Assembly (NCBI GenBank): GCA_009602725.1
Contig: WELB01000079.1
Span: forward strand, 109,529 to 173,528
Direction of reading: 5' to 3'
Source: Spirogloea muscicola
Lineage: Eukaryota; Streptophyta; Zygnematophyceae; Spirogloeales; Spirogloeaceae
Length of the DNA: 64,000 nt
A model generated the notes under the pieces. It had not been told where the DNA came from. It made no database searches and worked only from the letters and a program-made list of their open reading frames with translations. Of the stretch, positions 57,610 to 64,000 are shown piece after piece. Both the position numbers and the translations under genes were made by a program. How positions within the stretch are numbered: position 1 is the first letter of the stretch; every line of letters starts with the position of its first letter.

Positions 57610-58130
57610 AAGATGGTGGCTGTAAGAGGCCAGCCCAAAGGAATGGACAAAGTCTGAAGGAGCCGGATGGCGCAGAAAGCAAGGTACTAAGAGCTAAGAC
57701 GGCAGCAAGGGGACTCTCAGTAACCTCAAGTCTGGAGATGCAAATCGGAATAGCAAGCCGGCGGATAGACGTCGCCCTGACGGTGGCCGAATGCCGCAGC
57801 CAAAGCGCAGCCTGCGCTTTGGCCGCGCAAGCGAAGGCAAGGGACCATGCAAGGAATTGGCCAAGCACATCCGGAAGACTTGAGCGAGGGACCCGGCGAC
57901 ATTGAAGCCAGGCTGTTTCGCTGTGCTGCCCGTGGCGGCGGGCCACTGCACGCCTCGCAAGGCGGTGAAGAAGGTCAAGCCATTCTGTCCCAAAAGCTCC
58001 GTGTACGTCGATGGCGAGTGGGACGAACTCGTCTCCCACTGGGTGATCCGAATACTTCCGCTCCTTGACGCCCGCCGCTTGGCGGACTGCGTAGCCTGCA
58101 TCTTCCGACGAGCGTTGGGCGCTCCTTGAG
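57610..58130 (-). mobile_element. Retroelement RLE end, minus copy (family A, diverged)
   Basis: The minus frame encodes KERKYSDHPVGDEFVPLAID, VHGAFGTEWLDLLHRLARRA and VARR, then shifts frame. The tail near 57715 ends in a degraded SDLHLEVTES. A hairpin repeat borders it at 57610-57650. Confidence 0.55.
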
Positions 58131-58139
58131 TCGAAAGAG

Positions 58140-58450
58140 AAAGCGCGGCCGAATTGTCTGGAGGCTGTGAGAGGCCAGCCCAAAGGAATGGACAAGGTCT
58201 GAAACCAGTCGTCGTGGCGACATCTTTCGGTCTGCGAGCTATTCCGACTTGCATCTTCTGACTAGAGGTTACTGAGCGTCCCCTTGCTGATGTCTTAGCA
58301 GGGTTTACTGAGTGATTTGTAGCTGCTTTGTTTCTTTTTGTGCTTGTTTTTCTTAGCGCTTCCCCTGGCCTCCCTTCTCGTACTTTGTTCATTCTTTTTT
58401 GGGCTTTTCCAGCCCCTAACCTCAATGGGCGAGCACTACCCTGAATCAAA
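58140..58450 (+). repeat. Retroelement tail plus 3' UTR
   Basis: SYSDLHLLTRGY-stop lies at about 58235-58273. After it comes TTTACTGAGTGATTTGTAGC, CTTAGCGCTTCCCCTGGCC, TTTGTTCATTC, a shortened hairpin GGGCTTTTCCAGCCCC at 58401-58416, and CCTCAATGGGCGAGCAC. This is one of the clearest views of the 3' UTR order. Confidence 0.6.
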
Positions 58451-59776
58451 GCAGTCGGTGGTGACCACGTCGGCAGTGTGTCGGCGTGCCTCAAATCTGT
58501 CGGGTTTGAGGCTCCTCACTCGTCGTACTGAGTGGTCCATCCTACACCCGTTCTGACAGCGCATTTTAGGCTCCTCCGTCATTTTGGCCCGTTCAATCCT
58601 TCGTCAATTCTTTTCGTGTTGGCTTTTCACAGCCCTTGCCCCCATTGGGAGAACCACTTCTTCAATGTGCCGGGGGCCCCCGCCTCTCTACTCCACATGC
58701 GCTTCCCTTGCCTCCACGACCCTGTACGCAACTTGGAGGAAGGCTCCTTACCCTTCCAAGCGGACCTGAGGAGCATCCGCAACTCAGCCATCGGCTCTTT
58801 TCCCTCTCTCCAACCCCTACTCACGCCATTCCCCGCCCTCACCCAAGCTTCTGATAGAGGGGCACAATCCAGACTGTTTACGGCAGTGGAAGACGAGCGC
58901 CGCAGAAGGTTGAGGAGGCTGCAGAGATTCAGAACAATCCAAGGATCCTGGCAAGACTTACTTCTCTAGCCACACCTGGTGCCACCGACTGGATAATCTC
59001 ACACGCCGTCGCCAACGCCTTCAGCATCAGCTCCGAGGCCTTTCGGACGTCGCTTCAACTCTTCCTCGGCCTCCCATCCAACTGCCTGATCGAGGTGCGC
59101 CAGTGTGAGTGCCGCTTCCGTGCAGAGGGTGCTGAGCTCGCCACTTACATGCTGAGATGCCTCACTGGACCAGAAGTGGTGGGCATCCACAACCTCCTCC
59201 GCGATGCCCTGGCGGGCTTGATGCGCAACGCCGGCTACCGTGCGGTCGTGGAAGTCAACGACATCACGCCTATCACCACGGACGCCCAGGGACGTCATCA
59301 TCGCCGCACACTTGACATTGTGCAACCTGGTGGAGGACCACGGGCCTTGGTCGATGTCGTTGTTACGGAGGCGTATAAATGTCCAGCATCGACACACATC
59401 GCTGGCCACGCAGTGGGTGGTGCAGAACAAAGAAAGCTGCAGCACTACTCCGATTACCCCCAATGCGATCAGCTCCTGCCAGCGGCAGTCGACATCTTTC
59501 GCTGTCTGGGTCCTCCTTTCCAGACACTCCTCCAGAATATTGCCAATTTAGGCTATACACGTCGTGCAGATGTGTTTCCGGCTGAGATGGGCTTGCCAGC
59601 TGCATATCTGTCGTTCTTGCGACGACGAGTTTCGGCCTGTTTGCAGCTTCTCATGCTAATGCTTTGCACCAGAAAGCTGGGCGAGCTTTAGTCGGTGGCA
59701 GACGGGCTTCGTATCTGACATCTAGTACTCAGGCATCGATTAGCAACCTCTATGTTTTGACCCGTAATTACTGAGC
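58451..59776 (+). mobile_element. Retroelement C-terminal third, family B, plus copy
   Basis: A nearly intact frame from about 58950 encodes ATPGATDWIISHAVANAFSI, FRTSLQLFLGLPSNCLIEV and the knuckle RQCECRFRAEGAELATYMLR-C. It continues with GIHNLLRDALAGLMRNAGYR, RRTLDIVQPGGGPRALVDVV, VTEAYK and LQHYSDYPQCDQLLPAAVDI. Tail remnants lead to SNLYVLTRNY-stop near 59770. It is related to family A in layout but clearly different in sequence. The C-x-C/H/C knuckle plus R-x-x-D-I...D-V-V...H-Y pattern again indicates an R2-like endonuclease end. A second copy lies inverted at 60525-61060. Confidence 0.65.
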
Positions 59777-60524
59777 GGGTCAAGCTGCTGTAGCTTATGT
59801 AGATGTGCTTGCCTTTGTACTGGCCATGTGGCCTTCGTTTGTTTCAAATACACAAAATTCCTTGCCCGCCGAGCGCGCTGGCGACGAGATCGGCGCGCCC
59901 GGTGTGGAGGCGGCCATCCGCCCCAGCAGTCAGAGGCATGATGCTTGAATATTCAATCGCCAGTGTAATAGGCTTCGACAAATATTCCGTACACCAGCAG
60001 GGACGGATCAGAATTATCAGAGGGCCATTACTCGTCGCCCTTTGCCTTGCCTTCAGTGGGAGAGCCACTTCTTTCTTCAAGGGCTGTGAAAAGGCAGCCC
60101 GAAAAGAATTGACAAAGGTTCGAAGGGGCCAAATGATGGAGGAGCCTAAAAGCGCTATGTCAGAATGGGATGGACCACTCAGTAGCTACAAGTGAGGAGC
60201 CTCAAATCGCGGGTACTGAGCTTGCCTAGTATGTTGTCGTGTTTGGTAGAGAGTCCTCTCTCGGCACCTCTTTCTTTGGCTTTGGACATTGTCCATTGTT
60301 TTTGGGCTGGCTTTGCCAGCCCCTCTTCTCAAATCTTACAGACTAGCAGCCGGAAAACAACCCCCCTGACGAAAGCCAGAGGAAACAGTGCTTCCAGATC
60401 GACAGCAGTGGCTGTGGAGGAAATTTCGTGTGTTTGAAACAAACGTAGGCCAATGGCCAAGTATAAAGGCAAGCACATCTGTAGATCTACAAAATCTACA
60501 GCAGATTGACCCGCTCAGTAACCA
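59777..60524. repeat. Spacer and mirrored 3' tails between the two family B copies
   Basis: The plus copy's 3' UTR (TGTGCTTGCCTTTGTACTGG then TTTGTTTCAAATACACAAAA near 59845) is mirrored on the right at 60425-60480. Between them are a hairpin unit (60304-60322, GGGCTGGCTTTGCCAGCCC), a family A tail near 60180-60210, and otherwise unmatched sequence. Confidence 0.6.
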
Positions 60525-61060
60525 CGGGTCAAAATATGAAGGTCGCTAAATCGATGCATGAATAATAGATGTCAGATACGAAGCCCTTCTGCCACCAACT
60601 ACAGCTCGCCCAGCTTTCTGGTGCAAGGCATTAGCCTGAGCACGCTGCAAACAGGCCGAAACTCGTCGTCGCAAGAACGACAGATATGCAGCTGGCAGCC
60701 CATCTCAGCCGGAAACACATCTGCACGTCGTGTGTAGCCTAGATTGGCAATGTTTTGAAGGAGGGTGTGGAAACGAGGACCCAGACAGCCAAAGATATCG
60801 ATTGCCGCTGGCAGGAGCTGATCGCATTGGGGGTAATCGGAGTAGTGCTGCATTTTCTTTGTTCTGCACCGCCCACTGCGTGACCAGCGATGTGTGTCGA
60901 TGCTGGACCTTATATGCCTCCGTAACAACAACTTCGACCAGGGCCCGTGGTCCTCCACCAGGTTGCACGCCCACAATGTCGAGTGTGCGGCGATGATGAC
61001 GTCCCTGGGCATCCGTGGTGATAGGCATGATATTGTTGACTTCCACGACCGCACGGTATC
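60525..61060 (-). mobile_element. Retroelement family B, inverted copy
   Basis: Minus frames encode MEVNNIMPITTDAQGRHHRR, TLDIVG, QPGGGPRALVEVVVTEAYK, MQHYSDYPQCDQLLPAAIDI and LGYTRRADVFPAEMG. They closely match the plus copy at 59240-59660. A frame change lies near the AYK block, and the 5' part ends near 61060. Confidence 0.65.
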
Positions 61061-61197
61061 ATGTGAAGGAGAAAGTGCGCGCCCATTGAGAAGAGGGGCT
61101 GGCAGAGGCCAGCCCGAAAAGAAAAGGATACAATCCGAAGAGCCAAAGAAGATGGAAACGACACAGCCAGACACAAGACGACGCAACGGGAAACTCA

Positions 61198-61588
61198 GGG
61201 CCACTTTACACCTGGTCAGTCGGTCACGATTGTTGCGACCACAGGGTCAAGGGGGTGGTCGCCGCCACGGAGGCCGAGGCCGCCTGCACTTGCGGAACTC
61301 GGCCCTCCTCTCCGGAGGAGGGCCGGGAACTCGACCACCCTCGGGGGAAACGGCGGCGCGGTTTCTTCCCTAACGGGTGTTAAATGCGTCCTAGTCAGCG
61401 CCAGATGTGCAAACGGCGCGTTTTCCCCCCTTAACGGGGGCAGGAGACGTCCTAGTCAGCGCCCGACGTGGCGCCTCCGTGGCGGGTGACCACGACCCGG
61501 GGCGTGCAAGGCTGTAAAGCCGATCATTCCATTCAACGCGGGACACGTACCCTTCGACGCGACCGACCGACCAAGTGTAAAGTAGCCC
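61198..61588. mobile_element. 391-bp member of the GGGCC TIR element family
   Basis: The left end is GGGCCACTTTACACCTGGTC and the right end is CCAAGTGTAAAGTAGCCC. The flanking target duplication TCA is exact (61195-61197 and 61589-61591). Terminal parts resemble the 141-bp copies (GGGACACGTACCCTTCGACG near the right end). The centre holds about 250 bp of unrelated GC-rich sequence, including two CCTAGTCAGCGCC repeats. It has no coding frame. Confidence 0.7.
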
Positions 61589-61599
61589 TCAGTAGCCTG

Positions 61600-62345
61600 C
61601 CTGCTAAGCAACCGCAGGTCGGAGAAGAGGGAAGGCGCGCGGGGCGCTGAAATGAAAGGGAGGCCAATTCAAGCCAATACATTGTTCAGATACATTGTCG
61701 GAGAAAAGAGTGCTCGCCTATTGAGGATAGGGAGGAGAAATTGGGCTCCTGGTAGAGGGTCCCCAGGCTTTCCTCAGTGCTTCCCCAGGCCCCTTCTCGT
61801 ACTTTGTTCATTCCTTTTTGGGCTGGCTTTTCCCAGCCCTTATCCTCAATGGGCGAAGCCCTTGTCCCCAGGCCAGAGCCAGAGGCCGCAGCGAGGGCAC
61901 GCCCAGCACGAATGCAACGCGCGAGCCATGGACCTCTGCAGCGAGATGGACAGGCGCCTTCGATACACCTGTGCAAGCGAGCCGGCAACATCAAAGTCCA
62001 CCATCTCCCCGTGGTAGCGGCGGGAGATGGCGTGGCGTGCGAGCTGGTTGACCAGCTCGAGCCACCGAGCGGCCACCGCACCGTGTGTGTCGATAGCGAG
62101 CGGGAAGAACTCGTCCTCCCGTGGATGGTCATCGTATTTCACCTCCTTGGAAGAAGAGCGGCTGTGGAAGAAGAAAGACTCTTCCAGTAGAAGAACAAAG
62201 ACGCTTCCAGGACAGAGCGGTGGCTGGGAGAGGACAGCCCAGAAAAAAGAATGAACAAAGGTTGAAGGGGCCAAGGGAAAGCGCTAAAGGTAGCAGTTAC
62301 GAAAGCAAGCAGCTACGAAACCCTCAGTAACCCCTGCCAAGCAGC
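61600..62345 (-). mobile_element. Retroelement family A end, minus copy, with hairpins
   Basis: The minus frame at about 62150-61865 encodes KEVKYDDHPREDEFFPLAID, THGAVAARWLELVNQLARHA, RRYHGEMVDF and GSLAQVYRRRLSISLQRSMA before a frame change. Hairpins lie at 61819-61839 (plus sense) and near 62222-62245 (minus sense). Another tail (AACCCCTGCCAAGCAGCCGC, minus) is at about 62327-62346. Confidence 0.6.
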
Positions 62346-62989
62346 CGCTGTGATTGGCTGTGATAGGCCAGCCCAGACGAAAGAAAATCAACAAAGTTCG
62401 AAGGGGCCAGAGAAAAGCGTCGAGGCAGACAATGTCGTGCCTGCCCGTATAGCGCCCACCACGCGTCGTCGTCCACACCTGGAACTCCACCTACAGACCA
62501 GGACTCTGCCTGACTAGCAGCAGCCTGCGCTGCATGGCCTCACTACCAGGTCAGCAGGCATGCAAAGAATGTGGCAATGAGCGTCATCACCACACACTGT
62601 CTCGCGCAAGTGAAGACTGTCACCTCGCCTCACTCTCTCCCTCACTCCCTCACTCCCTCACTCCCGCGTGGTCACCTGCGCCCGGGGATCTCTCACCACC
62701 CGCTTCGGCCCCCTGGCCACTCTGGCCTGGAGCGCTGGCCTACTCGGGGCGAGCGCAGAACCCTCCGAACCCTTGCCGGCGGCTGCGGTGGCGGCCTCGC
62801 TAGGCCGCTCTCCAACGAGGAACTTGCGGAGAGATAGCCTCTCCTTGCCGTCCGATCTCATCAAGGCCCAACCCCACAAGGGGGGGTCAAGTCAGTAGGT
62901 ACAGACACTTGGCGTCCGGCGCCCCAAGGCTGTCCGGCCCGCCCGACTGCCCTCTAGCCGACGCAACTACGACGCTATGCGCTCGGGCA
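62346..62989. other. Spacer with short CTCCCTCA array
   Basis: A short (CTCACTCC)n-type array lies at about 62630-62665. Degenerate hairpin-family text occurs near 62360-62410. No gene is supported. Confidence 0.4.
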
Positions 62990-64000
62990 TGACATGTGGA
63001 CTATGATGTCTCTACTTAGCATTCAGGCCATCAAAAAGATAAGGTCTGATGAGGAAGTTGACTTTGTCTTTGAGCTTGTCTTCAACAATGCTAAGTCATG
63101 CATTCCTGCAGTGTACATCTGATGCGGCAACTGCTTATACGGAGCTCTCGAAGAAGCAATAACGTGGTAGCTGTCAGACGCGACAAGGGCACTGCTTCTA
63201 ATAGACAGAGATTTAGACAAAGAGAGGTTACGTATGGAGCACAAGTATAAGTAATCAAACAAGCACGCAGGATAGCAAAGAAGCTGGTGAACGGCGGATA
63301 TGGAGCAGTGGACCGCCTCGGTTGTCTCTATATGGGCTGTTGTCAACAAGGCATCAGTAGTTGGCAACAGGCACACCATACGCAACGTGCGGGGGCGCCT
63401 GCTGCTGCACATAAGCCGCTGCAGTCGCATGCGGCTGCTGGGGGTAGCCGTAAATAGGCCGCTGGTGCCTCTGCAATCGCCAACAAAGCACGCGCAGCGG
63501 CACAGCCCACGGAGTCAATGGTAAGCAGCTTGGGCCGCGGCTGCATCAGCCTGGCAGGACACCTGACCCGTAAGTAGAAGCTCGTCGAGCACACTCGACT
63601 GGCGTCGACTGCCATAGCGCCCACTACGCACCATGCCTGCTTGGTCCATGGCGGCCTCAGCAAGTGGCAGACTAGATACTAATGTTAAACCCCAACATCC
63701 CTGACCACAAGCACCGCGGCGTCCTGGACCTCGACGCCAGTGCCAGGATATGGCGAGCCCAAGCTCTTGGGGCGTACGTCGTAGCAGCTGGGCATGCAGC
63801 AGGGGATGCAGGCGAGCAGCGGGAAGATGAGGATCAGCAGCACGATGGCGAACAGGCCGCCCATCGACAGGTCCTCGCAGCGGCAGCAGCCGGTCTGGCC
63901 GCCAACGCCGCAAGGTGCGAGCGCCGCCCGTCAGGACCGCAGCGCCTGCCCGGAGCCCGGAGCCCCAGAGCCCGCGGCGGCGGCGGCAGCGGCGGCGGCG
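62990..64000. repeat. Segmental duplication, right copy (runs off the window)
   Basis: Same-orientation partner of 52820-54290. It lacks the 467-bp pogo-like element: GCACAAGTATAAGT at about 63239 continues directly into AATCAAACAAGCACGC and then GGATAGCAAAGAAGCTGGTG. The duplication extends to the window end within the GCC-rich first intron of the cysteine-rich gene. Confidence 0.8.
63354..63894 (-). CDS. Small cysteine-rich membrane protein, paralogue 2 (5' exon outside window)
   Basis: Two exons, 63894-63778 and 63470-63354, have the same phases and splice sites as paralogue 1. Exon 2 encodes TGCCRCEDLSMGG, the hydrophobic LFAIVLLILIFPLLAC, then IPCCMPSCYD. The last exon starts RHQRPIYGYPQQ and ends YGVPVANY-stop, seven residues shorter than in paralogue 1. 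All seven cysteines following CED, or in the CC-x-C cluster before it, are kept. The substitutions are mostly conservative (L/M, I/L, V/I). This suggests selection on the protein rather than a dead duplicate. The first exon lies beyond position 64000. Confidence 0.65.

Noticed and set aside
8893-62345. CRISPR-like array from the regularly repeated hairpin
   Set aside because: The copies are irregularly spaced over 60 kb, occur in both orientations with flanking 3' UTR text, and the genome is eukaryotic.

Overview
The window is nuclear DNA of a green-lineage eukaryote. Most likely this is a GC-rich, intron-rich alga on or near the streptophyte line; Mesostigma-like is only a guess from gene content. 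Evidence: every recognisable gene is split by GT-AG introns (two look GC-AG). Plant-type proteins dominate: sterol C24-methyltransferase SMT1, non-phosphorylating NADP-GAPDH, MINIYO/RPAP1, RH29 helicase, chloroplast ABCB29-type half transporter, plant-length LCB1. Telomere-like TTTAGGG/CCCTAAA motifs are scattered about. There is no bacterial operon structure.

Layout, left to right: 3' end of SMT1 (+, 103-716); CDC20 (+, 1771-4039); a two-zinc-finger WRC/C3Hc3H nuclear protein (-, 5253-7769, 5' end in a gap); a retroelement and repeat patch (8.7-10.5 kb); GAPN (-, 10936-14602), head to head with a truncated signal-anchor exon (+, 14921); DEAD-box helicase RH29/DDX54 (-, 15589-21076), head to head with TFIIE-alpha (+, 21718-25069); coatomer delta (+, 26264-29854); an A1 aspartic protease (+, 31177-35497); RPAP1/MINIYO (+, 38076-43825); ABCB29-like transporter (-, 44419-48203), head to head with LCB1 of serine palmitoyltransferase (+, 48488-52292). 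The last 12 kb hold two copies of an unrecognised small cysteine-rich membrane protein gene (-, 53630-54416 and 63354-63894). Between these copies lies a nest of broken non-LTR retroelements.

The genes are housekeeping functions with no common pathway: cell cycle (CDC20), transcription (TFIIE-alpha, RPAP1), ribosome assembly (RH29), COPI traffic (delta-COP), sterol and sphingolipid synthesis (SMT1, LCB1), and cytosolic carbon and redox metabolism (GAPN).

The most unusual material is in the accessory DNA. (1) A segmental duplication carries the cysteine-rich membrane gene. One copy holds a 467-bp pogo/Tigger-like element with a telomere-like core, and the other preserves the apparently empty site. 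(2) Retroelement fragments with a C-terminal restriction-like-endonuclease signature share a protein end of the form SDLxLLxRGY-stop, followed by a 3' UTR with a perfect or near-perfect hairpin. That hairpin recurs about 18 times in the window. (3) A 141-bp TIR element family has 3-bp target duplications; two copies sit side by side in the RH29/TFIIE-alpha intergenic region. (4) All six assembly gaps (three long N runs, three single Ns) fall on GGC-rich 5' ends of genes.

Exon boundaries were read by eye from splice sites, reading phase and recalled family sequences. No alignment or search was run.
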